Below, piece after piece: positions 1 to 5,481 of a DNA stretch of 5,481 bases. Location: contig JABFXT010000066.1 in NCBI GenBank assembly GCA_013361595.1, positions 1-5,481 on the forward strand. The letters run 5' to 3'. The notes under the pieces are model-generated. The model did not search any database. It saw nothing but the letters and a program-made list of their open reading frames with translations, and had not been told where the DNA came from. The position numbers were made by a program, and so were the translations under genes. Position 1 is the stretch's first letter, and every line of letters starts with the position of its first letter. This DNA is from Nocardia sp. (GTDB lineage: Bacteria; Actinomycetota; Actinomycetes; Mycobacteriales; Mycobacteriaceae).

Positions 1-625
1 TCGCGTAGCGGTCCGCACGGCGAACCACATCGGCGGACAGAACCTCGAGGACGGCTTCGATGTTGCCGGCGCGGGAGGCGGCCAGGTACGCCTCGCCGAT
101 TCGCCGGCGGTGAGCGAGCTCGGCCGCCGGGATCTTCGGCTGGCCTTGAATCTTGTGGCGCGCACGGCTGGCGAGCTTCTTCGTTGTCGCGGGTGAGCGG
201 TCCACGATCGGGGCGATCTGGTCGAACGGCACCGCGAACATGTCGTGCAGAACGAATGTGATGCGCTCATCGGGGTTCAACCTGTCCAGGACGACGAGCA
301 CCGCACGACCGATCGAATCGACCAGCACCGCTTCCTGTTCGGGATCTCGCTCCGTCGCCTGGTCTGCGATCTCGGGCAGGTCCCCACCGAGGAAGTCCTC
401 ACGGCGCGCTTGCCGGGCCCGGAGCATATCCAGACAGACGCGTGAAACCACTGTCGTCAGCCATCCGGGCAGGTTGCCGATGCTGTGCGCATCCGCGGAC
501 GCGAGTCGCAGCCAGGTTTCCTGAACCGCGTCATCGGCTTCGGCAAGCGAGCCGAGCATGCGGTAAGCGACTCCTCTGACAAGGTCACGATGATGGTGGA
601 ATCGCTGCCCGAGCGTGTCGTCCAT
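1..625 (-). CDS. ECF sigma factor, SigJ/ECF41-like, with fused SnoaL-like domain (partial, 3' end outside window)
   Basis: An extracytoplasmic-function sigma factor that directs RNA polymerase to a small set of promoters. Only the first 208 codons lie in the window, because the frame stays open to base 1. Region 2 covers about residues 10-75 (LVRGVAYRMLGSLAEADDAV, then ETWLRL). Region 4 covers about 105-160, with FVLHDMFAVPFDQIAPIVDR followed by SPATTKKLASRAR as the helix-turn-helix. From about residue 172, RRRIGEAYLAASRAGNIEAV and the following residues match the start of the SnoaL-like domain fused to ECF41/SigJ proteins. In that family this domain modulates activity in place of a classical anti-sigma factor. 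The ATG at 625 is preceded by AAAAGG, a reasonable ribosome-binding site. The linker after region 2 reads GGDLPEI where I would expect a WLPEP-type motif. It is divergent from the nitroreductase gene, which is a plausible target. The family call is firm; the subgroup is likely. Confidence 0.93.
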   Translation of the reverse strand, partial: MDDTLGQRFHHHRDLVRGVAYRMLGSLAEADDAVQETWLRLASADAHSIGNLPGWLTTVVSRVCLDMLRARQARREDFLGGDLPEIADQATERDPEQEAVLVDSIGRAVLVVLDRLNPDERITFVLHDMFAVPFDQIAPIVDRSPATTKKLASRARHKIQGQPKIPAAELAHRRRIGEAYLAASRAGNIEAVLEVLSADVVRRADRYA

Positions 626-628
626 GGC

Positions 629-655
629 GGTCACCTTTTCTCGTCGTCAAACGTC
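629..655 (+). promoter_or_regulatory. Candidate ECF41-type promoter for the nitroreductase gene
   Basis: GGTCACC at 629-635, then 16 bases, then CGTC at 652-655. The pattern I recall for ECF41 sigma factors is TGTCACA at -35 and CGTC at -10, so this matches 5 of 7 and 4 of 4 positions. Transcription would start around 662-666, leaving a leader of about 50 bases before the ATG at 713. The location beside an ECF41-like gene is what makes this worth calling. Short motifs of this kind can also occur by chance. Confidence 0.45.
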
Positions 656-676
656 AATACAGCAGAGACACCGACA
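650..676 (-). promoter_or_regulatory. Candidate ECF41-type autoregulatory promoter for the sigma factor gene
   Basis: On the minus strand, TGTCGGT (676-670), a 16-base spacer, then CGTT (653-650). This is a weaker match (TGTC conserved, CGTT for CGTC) to the same pattern seen on the plus strand, with the same spacer length. Its -10 element overlaps the -10 of the opposite promoter. A start near 640 would leave a leader of about 15 bases that still includes the AAAAGG ribosome-binding site. ECF sigma factors commonly drive their own transcription. Confidence 0.35.
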
Positions 677-694
677 TGACCGACCACCTGGACC

Positions 695-702
695 GAGGGA
701 GA
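695..702 (+). promoter_or_regulatory. Ribosome-binding site of the nitroreductase gene
   Basis: GAGGGAGA lies 10 bases before the ATG at 713. It decides the start: the upstream ATG at 676 has no comparable site and opens a frame unrelated to nitroreductases. Confidence 0.7.
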
Positions 703-712
703 AGCCTACTCG

Positions 713-1390
713 ATGGATATCTACACGGCGGTGGAAAGCCGCCGCGCTGTGCGCGCATTCACCGCCGAGCCCATTGCGCCAGCTGTGCTCGAACGTATGC
801 TGTCGGCTGCGGCGCGAACCCCGTCCGGCGCCAACCTGCAACCCTGGAACATCTACGTGGTAACCGGTGCGGCGTTGGAGGAACTGAAAAAGAGCACCAG
901 TGAGCGCGTCGCCGCTGGCGACCGCGGCGATGCACCCGAGTACCGGATGTACCCACCCGACCTGCCCCCGCCATATAAGCAGCGTCGTGCCGCTGCCGCT
1001 GAACAGCGCTACCGCGCGCACGGTATTCACCGGACCGACGCCCGTGCTCGGGCCGCGCAAGTCGCCGCGAACTGGAACTGCTTCGGCGCCCCCGCAGCCC
1101 TGTTCTGTTATATCGACCAGCTGATGGGACCACCGCAATGGGCGGACCTCGGCATGTACCTGCAGACGGTCATGCTGCTGCTGCGGGCCGAGGGCCTGCA
1201 CAGCTGCACACAGATGGCATGGTCGGTCTACCACCGAACCGTCGCCGAAGTGGTCTGCCCACCAGATGGGGCGATCCTTTTCTGCGGTATGTCCATCGGG
1301 TTCGAGGACCCGACGACCTCGCACCCCCGCATCAAACGCGCACCACTGGCCGAGACCGTCACATTCATCGACGACCGGCCGCGCAGGTGA
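713..1390 (+). CDS. FMN-dependent nitroreductase family oxidoreductase (NfnB/PnbA-like)
   Basis: A 225-residue cytosolic flavoenzyme of the nitroreductase fold. Such enzymes use NAD(P)H to reduce nitroaromatics, quinones or related electrophiles and usually act as homodimers. The N-terminal ESRRAVRAF (residues 8-16) supplies the arginines that bind FMN phosphate. The next conserved block is ARTPSGANLQPWNIYVVTG (34-52), with the Pro-Ser-Gly-Ala-Asn signature. GAPAAL (125-130) and the helix from D145 to S164 (LQTVMLLLRAEGLHS) follow the family pattern. The end carries GFEDP and RAPLAETVTFI, as in NfnB-like members. The length is normal. The ATG at 713 has GAGGGAGA 10 bases upstream, so I prefer it to an out-of-frame ATG at 676. 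It is divergent from the ECF sigma factor, which may control it: ECF41 genes usually sit beside an oxidoreductase, decarboxylase or epimerase gene. The true substrate cannot be read from sequence. Confidence 0.93.
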   Translation: MDIYTAVESRRAVRAFTAEPIAPAVLERMLSAAARTPSGANLQPWNIYVVTGAALEELKKSTSERVAAGDRGDAPEYRMYPPDLPPPYKQRRAAAAEQRYRAHGIHRTDARARAAQVAANWNCFGAPAALFCYIDQLMGPPQWADLGMYLQTVMLLLRAEGLHSCTQMAWSVYHRTVAEVVCPPDGAILFCGMSIGFEDPTTSHPRIKRAPLAETVTFIDDRPRR

Positions 1391-2710
1391 GGGGGACTAC
1401 AGTCGGTACCCGGTGGGCCCGAGCTGGGCGAGTTCGGCGTCGATGTCGACCTCGATCGCGCCGAAGAAGTTGATGTTCTCGCTGTGCGCCGGACTGACGT
1501 GCGCCAGCACATCGTCATCGATCCGGTGCCCGGCTCGGCGCATCTGGTCGACGGCAAGCCCGTAATACTCTGTGGTCCAAGCGATCACCGCATTGGCGGC
1601 CAGGGTCAGGCACCAGGCTTGCTCGGTCTGGTCCTCGAGCCGGCGGGCGTGGATCGTGCCCTCGTGCGCATACAGCAGGCCCCGGCGCAGCACGTGCAGG
1701 GACTCGCCCTTGTTGAGCTGGCGGGAGATCTTGCGTCGATAGTCCGGATCCGACAAGTAACGGGCGGCGTAGACGGTACGGCGCAACGCCCCGTACTCCT
1801 CGAGCGCGGTGGCGAGGGTGTTCTGCCTCCCGGAAGCGGACAGCTTGCCGACCAGCAGCGAGTCGGTGGCGTGCCCGAACTTCAGCGACCCGGCCAACCG
1901 CAGCAGATCGTCCCAGTGCTCGGCGATCAGCCCGAGGTTGGCACGGCGGGTCATCAGCGGTCCGGCGTGCGGGAACCGGGCCTCGGTGTCCCGGCGGGAG
2001 CCGGGCCGGTACAGGGTGATCTTCCCCAGGTCCCGGATCCGGGGCGAGAGCTGCATCCCGAGCAGGTCGAACAACCCGAAGTTGACCAGCGTCACCCGTG
2101 GGTGTCGGTGGCGTGTTCGTTGACCGGCAGATCCGTTGCATTGACGAGCATTTCGTCCAGCACGTAGTGCGCTTCGCGTTTCGTGGCGACAATGATCTTC
2201 GTGCCGTAGGTGGCGTGCTGATCGGTGACATGGGCGTAGGTCGACAGCACCCGGCCGCAGTGGATGACCATCTCCCGCGCCGAGATCGACTTACCCCGGA
2301 CCGGGAACCGCTGCCCATCCGACGACGACAACGTGCCGACGCCGAACACCGTGGTCAGCGGCAGCCGCTGGCGGTAGTCGATGATCGCCGGATTCGCCGC
2401 GCGCAGAGTCTCTTCCCGCACATACCATTCCGACGTCCACGCGAGGATGTCGTAGGAGATGCCGCACGCCTCCGCCATCCGGGTCGAACCGATGTTCGTC
2501 GAGTGTGCCGGCAGCACCGCGATGAGGTTGCGTTCGAGCTCCGGGGTACGGGCCTGTTTGCCCGAGGCGTGAGTGAAGCAGTCCAGGTAGCCGGTGCGTT
2601 TGTCCAATCCGATCAGAAGCGACACGATCGGCGGCGAACGGCAGCATCTCGGTCAGTTCCGCCTTCAGCGAAACCGCCTCCGCAGGCACGTCTTCGGCGG
2701 TCAACGCCAT
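1391..2710 (-). mobile_element. Remnant of a Tn3-family transposon
   Basis: Only the 3' part of the transposase gene is left. No resolvase, res site, cargo gene or pair of terminal inverted repeats is visible. A run of G's (GGGGGACTAC from 1391) follows directly after the nitroreductase stop. Tn3-family ends usually begin with GGGG, and tnpA commonly ends near or in the terminal repeat, so this could be the surviving outer end; that is inference. The other boundary is a truncation. It falls at, or slightly upstream of, 2710 and is merged with the 3' end of the monooxygenase gene. I see no target-site duplication, which is expected if one end has been deleted. Confidence 0.7.
1397..2710 (-). 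pseudogene. tnpA: Tn3-family transposase, truncated and frameshifted (about the C-terminal 437 residues)
   Basis: Three minus-strand frames together read as one Tn3-family DDE transposase. Segment 1 (2710-2633) gives MALTAEDVPAEAVSLKAE and on to LPFA. An extra base near 2632 shifts to segment 2 (2631-2095), which contains GLDKRTGYLDCFTHASGKQ, TLSSSDGQRF and KREAHYVLDE and ends in ATDTHG. A missing base near 2094, most simply one G lost from a run of four, creates a TGA. Segment 3 (2095-1397) then resumes as VTLVNFGLFDLLG and contains SPRIRDLGKITLY, LVGKLSAS, RQLNKGESLH and HSENINFFG. The catalytic residues survive: Asp of SSDGQ (codon 2319-2317), Asp of DTHG (2106-2104) and Glu of NKGE (1705-1703), with spacings of 71 and about 134 residues, close to family values. 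Full-length members have about 1000 residues, so the DNA-binding N-terminal half is missing. The gene cannot be functional as read. Confidence 0.93.
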
Positions 2711-4302
2711 CAGGCGGTACGGTCGGCTACCGTCTTCGCCACGGCCGCCGATGCGCCCGGTTCGCTCGCCCCGGCCCAACGCGTCAGCGCCGCACGGCAT
2801 TCGGCGATCGAACCGGTATCCGGCGGGGATCCGGTGGCCCAGGCGACCCGGCCGTCCGGCCGTAGGAACAGCGCGGTCGCCGTGGTATCGGTGGTCTGCG
2901 CGCGCAGCACACCGATCCGGTCCGGCAGGCCGGTCAGCGCGGCCGACCACGCCTGGTCCGCGCCGAGGTCGAGGAGCAGCGGGCGGGCGTCCCGGATCAG
3001 TTCGGCCAGCCGCACTGTGCCGTCACCGGTGGTCAATGCGAGGTCCGGGGCACTGTGGCCGACGAGCGGATGCGGCTCGGCGACTCCCATGTCGTAGCGC
3101 ACATCGGCCCCGGCGAGCAACGCGGCCACTCGCGCGACCGTGGGCTCGTCGGTGAGCAGTTCGCCGAACACCGCGCGCAGCGCGCTGACGTCGCCACCGG
3201 GCGCGAGCAGGGCCGATTGGGCACGGGCCGCGAGTTCGGTGCGGACGGCCGCCTGCCGCCGCTCCCGGTCGTAGCTGTCCAGCAACCCGGGCGGAGCCCA
3301 GCCGTGGATCGCCGCCGCCAGTCGCCAGCCGAGCTCCACCGCGTCGGTGAGTCCGATGTTCAACCCCGGCCCACCGCCACCGGTGTACACGTGCGCGGCA
3401 TCGCCGACCAGGAAAACCGGTCCGTCGCGGAACCGTTCGGCGACCCGGGTGTGCCCGCCGCGCAACCGGCGCAGCAGATACGGACCGGGCCCTTCGGGCG
3501 GCCCGAGCGGGATCTCGGCGCCGAGCACCCGGCCGATACTGGCCCGCATCTCTGCCAGGGTCATCGGTTCCTCGGTCACCGGTTCGTCCCATTCGACGGT
3601 GGACAGCATCGGCGGCCGGCCGGCGAACGGCGCGTAGGTGAAACCGCCGTGTTCGGTACGCAGCGACAGAAAGGGACGGATCGGACCGAAACCGGGCACC
3701 CGGAGTTCCGCGGAGACCGGGTCCACCCAGTCGGCGGGAATCGAGGCGTGGACCGTGCGGGCGGTCGTCCGGTCGTAGCCGATGCCCGGAAACCCGATAT
3801 CGCGCTGTTTGCGGACGACACTGTGGGCCCCGTCGGCTCCGACCAGATAGCGGGTCCGCAGCCGGGCCGATCCGTCCGGGCCCGCGAGGTCGACCGCGAT
3901 TCCGTCGCCGTCGTTCGCGACGGCCACGACCGAACCGCCGCGCCGGATCTCGATACCGAGTTCGGCCGCGTATTCGGTGAGCGCGGCGACCAGATCCCGT
4001 TGCGGGATGGGCAGGGTGTACACCGGCCCGTCGTCGAGCAGGCTCAGGTCCAGAGCGAGGCCGCCGAACATGAAGTACCGGTCGTTGGGGCGGGGTGGTC
4101 CCGGCGTTCCGCTGAGCCGCTCGTACAGCCCGCGCCGGTCCATCAGCGGCACCACCTGACCCACCAGGCCGTTGGCCCTCGGTTCGGTCTCGGCCACGGC
4201 ACCGCGTTCCACCACGAGCGGGCGGATCCCGGCCCGGCCCAGTTCACAGGCGAGCAGCAGACCCACCGGGCCCGCCCCGGCGATGATCACGTCGTAGCGC
4301 AT
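2710..4302 (-). CDS. FAD-dependent monooxygenase (group A aromatic hydroxylase / Rox-like)
   Basis: A 530-residue single-component flavoprotein hydroxylase. It would use NAD(P)H and O2 to hydroxylate an aromatic or polyketide-type substrate in the cytosol. The FAD-binding Rossmann motif GAGPVG is at residues 9-14, with the ribose-binding acidic residue in VVERG (30-34). The DG motif YLVGADGAHSVVRK spans 152-165 and the GD motif VFLVGDAAH 296-304, followed by GLNIGLTDAVELGWRLA (313-329). The C-terminal part (about 410-511, with PLLLDLG and ALFLRPDGRVAWATG) is the thioredoxin-like domain of the PgaE/MhpA/rifampicin-monooxygenase group, which here lacks an obvious redox CxxC. The ATG at 4302 has GGGGAG 7 bases upstream and lies 2 bases after the tetR stop, so translation is probably coupled. 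The GD motif reads AHVYTGGGGPG, without the proline commonly found there. The last ~18 residues may be altered by the abutting transposon remnant. The class is firm; the substrate is unknown. Confidence 0.94.
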   Translation of the reverse strand: MRYDVIIAGAGPVGLLLACELGRAGIRPLVVERGAVAETEPRANGLVGQVVPLMDRRGLYERLSGTPGPPRPNDRYFMFGGLALDLSLLDDGPVYTLPIPQRDLVAALTEYAAELGIEIRRGGSVVAVANDGDGIAVDLAGPDGSARLRTRYLVGADGAHSVVRKQRDIGFPGIGYDRTTARTVHASIPADWVDPVSAELRVPGFGPIRPFLSLRTEHGGFTYAPFAGRPPMLSTVEWDEPVTEEPMTLAEMRASIGRVLGAEIPLGPPEGPGPYLLRRLRGGHTRVAERFRDGPVFLVGDAAHVYTGGGGPGLNIGLTDAVELGWRLAAAIHGWAPPGLLDSYDRERRQAAVRTELAARAQSALLAPGGDVSALRAVFGELLTDEPTVARVAALLAGADVRYDMGVAEPHPLVGHSAPDLALTTGDGTVRLAELIRDARPLLLDLGADQAWSAALTGLPDRIGVLRAQTTDTTATALFLRPDGRVAWATGSPPDTGSIAECRAALTRWAGASEPGASAAVAKTVADRTA

Positions 4303-4304
4303 CC

Positions 4305-4940
4305 TCAGCTCCCCGCTTCCGGTACGGGCAGCCCGGCGGCCACCTGGGTCAGGGCGGCGCGCAGTACGACCGCGATCGATTCGGGTGGGCGAGCGGTACG
4401 GGAGTGCTCGGTAGCCACCGCGCAGGCCGAACCCACCACCGCGGCCACCAGTTTCGGATACAGGTCACGCTCGGGGTCGGCCCCGATCCGGGCCGCTACG
4501 GCCGCGGCCAGTTCCCGCTGCGCGAGCGCGTCGGCTTCCAGGACCGCACCGCGCACCGCGGGCTGGGACAGGATCTCCCCGACACCTGCGGCCCAGCGGA
4601 TATCCCCCGGCTGATTCGCCTGCGCGACGTCCACGCCCAGCCCGAAGCCGTGCAGCACGGCCGCGGTGACGGCCGGCCAGAGCGGCTCCTCCGCCGGGCG
4701 GGCGCCCAGCAACCGGCCGATCTCGTGCATCCGGTCCAGATGCCGGGAGGCCACGGCCTCGGCCTTGCTGCCGAAATAGTTGCGGAAGGTGCGGTCGGAG
4801 ACACCGACCGCGGCCGCGACGTCCTCGACCGTGACCGCGTCCCAGCCCTTTTCGATCGAGAGCCGGATGGTGGCGAGGCTCAGCGCCAAACGGGTCTCGC
4901 GTTTCTTGCGTTCCCGTAGTCCGGGTTCGGCATCGTTCAT
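4305..4940 (-). CDS. TetR/AcrR-family transcriptional regulator
   Basis: A 211-residue one-component regulator, probably a repressor of its own gene and of the downstream monooxygenase. The N-terminal DNA-binding domain covers about residues 9-60: RERKKRETRLALSLATIRLS, then the helix-turn-helix VTVEDVAAAVGVSDRTFRNY and FGSKAEAV, all typical of TetR proteins. The remaining ~145 residues are an alanine-rich helical ligand-binding and dimerisation domain that does not identify the ligand. I choose the ATG at 4940 over the in-frame GTG at 4949. The GTG lies inside the predicted -10 hexamer TACTGT, and the ATG is exactly 8 bases after that hexamer begins its downstream flank, which fits a leaderless mRNA; no Shine-Dalgarno is present. 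The gene ends TGA-GG-ATG into the monooxygenase, so the two form an operon. Family call is firm, regulatory target inferred from context. Confidence 0.93.
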   Translation of the reverse strand: MNDAEPGLRERKKRETRLALSLATIRLSIEKGWDAVTVEDVAAAVGVSDRTFRNYFGSKAEAVASRHLDRMHEIGRLLGARPAEEPLWPAVTAAVLHGFGLGVDVAQANQPGDIRWAAGVGEILSQPAVRGAVLEADALAQRELAAAVAARIGADPERDLYPKLVAAVVGSACAVATEHSRTARPPESIAVVLRAALTQVAAGLPVPEAGS

Positions 4941-4947
4941 GCGAACC

Positions 4948-4975
4948 ACAGTACAGATAATTTCCAGAATGGAAA
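4948..4975 (-). promoter_or_regulatory. Predicted leaderless promoter of the tetR-monooxygenase operon
   Basis: On the minus strand, TTTCCA (4975-4970, 4 of 6 matches to TTGACA), a 16-base spacer, and TACTGT (4953-4948, fitting the TANNNT form). Seven bases then separate the -10 from the ATG at 4940, so transcription would begin at or next to the start codon. That accounts for the absence of a ribosome-binding site. The -35 hexamer lies inside the first palindromic operator. Confidence 0.5.
4961..4975. promoter_or_regulatory. Palindromic operator 1, probable TetR-binding site
   Basis: TTTCCA-GAA-TGGAAA, a perfect 6-base inverted repeat around a 3-base centre. It covers the predicted -35 element of the tetR promoter, where a bound repressor would block RNA polymerase. 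The AT-rich stem and lack of a T-run argue against a terminator for the upstream meaB gene. Confidence 0.6.
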
Positions 4976-4977
4976 GA

Positions 4978-4992
4978 TTTCCCGATAGGAAA
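4978..4992. promoter_or_regulatory. Palindromic operator 2, probable TetR-binding site
   Basis: TTTCC-CGATA-GGAAA, a perfect 5-base inverted repeat with the same half-sites as operator 1. Its centre is 17 bases from that of operator 1. It lies just upstream of the -35 element and 5 bases from the meaB stop codon. Repetition of identical half-sites with different centres supports protein recognition rather than chance. Confidence 0.6.
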
Positions 4993-4997
4993 CTATT

Positions 4998-5481
4998 TCA
5001 GCTGTCGAAGGCGTCCAGCAGTTTCGCCGCGGCCAGGGCCGCGGTCAGCGTGCCGTCCCGGACCTCACGCTCCACCTCACCACGCAGCGCCTTCACCTTC
5101 GGATTGTCGGCCAGGCGGCGCAGCAGCTGATCGTGCACCATGGTCCAGGTCCAATCGATCTGCTGCCGACGGCGTTTCTCGGCGAACTCCCCCGCATCGG
5201 TCAGCACCCTGCGGTGATCCAGCACGGTCTGCCAGAACTTCGCCAGGCCGGTGCCCTCCAGGCCACTCATGGTGAGCACCGGCGGACGCCACAGCGCATC
5301 GTGCGGATGGATCAGGCGCAGCGCGCCGGTGAGTTCCCGCGCCGCCGATTTCGCCTCGATCTCGTGTTTGCCGTCGGCCTTGTTCACCGCGACCAGATCG
5401 GCCAGCTCCAGGACGCCCTTCTTGATGCCCTGCAACTGGTCACCGGTCCGGGCCAGGGTGAGGAAGCAGAAGACATCGACC
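4998..5481 (-). CDS. meaB: MeaB/ArgK-type GTPase, methylmalonyl-CoA mutase-associated (partial, 5' end outside window)
   Basis: The C-terminal ~160 residues of a G3E-class P-loop GTPase. MeaB proteins bind adenosylcobalamin-dependent methylmalonyl-CoA mutase in the cytosol, gate cofactor loading and protect the enzyme from inactivation. The visible part starts VDVFCFLTLARTGDQLQG, then IKKGVLELADLVAVNKADG, where NKAD is the G4 guanine-specificity motif. It continues with a conserved LTMSGLEGTGLAKFW (G5-like region) and the helical C-terminal dimerisation arm (RRRQQIDWTWTMVHDQLLRR). The Walker A and switch regions lie beyond base 5481. The stop is at 4998-5000. Mutase subunit genes are expected upstream on the same strand outside the window; this is inference from the usual mutA-mutB-meaB order. 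It is 57 bases from tetR, which has its own promoter, so the two need not be co-transcribed. Confidence 0.92.
   Translation of the reverse strand, partial: VDVFCFLTLARTGDQLQGIKKGVLELADLVAVNKADGKHEIEAKSAARELTGALRLIHPHDALWRPPVLTMSGLEGTGLAKFWQTVLDHRRVLTDAGEFAEKRRRQQIDWTWTMVHDQLLRRLADNPKVKALRGEVEREVRDGTLTAALAAAKLLDAFDS

Noticed and set aside
153..524. A 123-codon plus-strand frame opposite the sigma factor
   Set aside because: The minus strand clearly encodes sigma regions 2 and 4 here; the plus-strand product is Ser/Arg-rich shadow sequence.
647..1324. A 225-codon minus-strand frame opposite the nitroreductase
   Set aside because: It is antisense to a well-supported nitroreductase and has no family signature of its own.
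1397..2625. Two separate intact small transposase genes instead of one broken gene
   Set aside because: The two frames join end to end at the conserved DTHG motif after restoring one base, and each alone lacks part of the DDE triad.
2719..2733. ACGGT-N5-ACCGT inverted repeat at the end of the monooxygenase, considered as a terminator or operator
   Set aside because: The stem is only 5 bases, there is no T-run, and it lies inside the coding sequence before the stop. Repeats of this size are frequent by chance in GC-rich coding DNA.
2098..2865. A 255-codon plus-strand frame opposite the transposase remnant and monooxygenase end
   Set aside because: Shadow of the minus-strand transposase and monooxygenase; it crosses a gene boundary and shows no recognisable motif.
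3055..4614. A 519-codon open frame on the plus strand opposite the monooxygenase and tetR
   Set aside because: It is antisense to two genes with clear family motifs. Its composition (rich in Arg, Gly, Pro, Gln, His) is what a GC-rich shadow frame gives, and no domain is recognisable.
4961..4992. The two palindromes as an intrinsic terminator for meaB
   Set aside because: The stems are short and AT-rich and no T-run follows in the direction of meaB transcription. Repeated identical half-sites over a promoter fit operators better.

Overview
The window is GC-rich, with strong G/C third-position bias, and reads as actinomycete DNA. A Nocardia-like or related mycolate actinobacterium is my inference, from the gene types (SigJ-like ECF sigma factor, NfnB-like nitroreductase, actinobacterial Tn3-type transposase, MeaB) and a probable leaderless promoter. 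No RNA genes, CRISPR arrays or replication origin are visible. There is no gene-free stretch longer than about 90 bases.

Left part (1-1390): a divergent pair. On the minus strand is the N-terminal 208 residues of an ECF sigma factor of the SigJ/ECF41 type, including the start of its fused C-terminal SnoaL-like domain; it runs off the left edge. On the plus strand is an FMN-dependent nitroreductase. The roughly 87-base gap between them holds overlapping, divergent matches to the promoter pattern described for ECF41 sigma factors. This suggests that the sigma factor controls both itself and the nitroreductase.

Middle (about 1391-2712): a minus-strand remnant of a Tn3-family transposase. About the C-terminal 437 residues survive, broken by two single-base frameshifts near 2632 and 2094. 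All three DDE residues are still encoded, but the N-terminal half and the rest of the transposon are gone. The remnant lies tightly between two genes: 6 bases from the nitroreductase stop, and overlapping the stop codon of the monooxygenase on the other side.

Right part (2710-4940): a two-gene minus-strand operon, a TetR-family regulator followed 2 bases later by a 530-residue FAD-dependent aromatic-hydroxylase-type monooxygenase. Two tandem palindromes (TTTCC-N5-GGAAA, 17 bases centre to centre) lie just upstream of the regulator and overlap its predicted -35 region. They look like operators for autoregulation. Inferred role: a repressor-controlled enzyme that oxidises an aromatic or antibiotic-like compound. 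Farthest right (4998-5481, minus) is the C-terminal part of a MeaB/ArgK-type GTPase, the partner of methylmalonyl-CoA mutase.

I see no clearly new multi-gene system. The most interesting points are the regulatory sites in the two intergenic regions and the way the transposon scar meets the monooxygenase gene.
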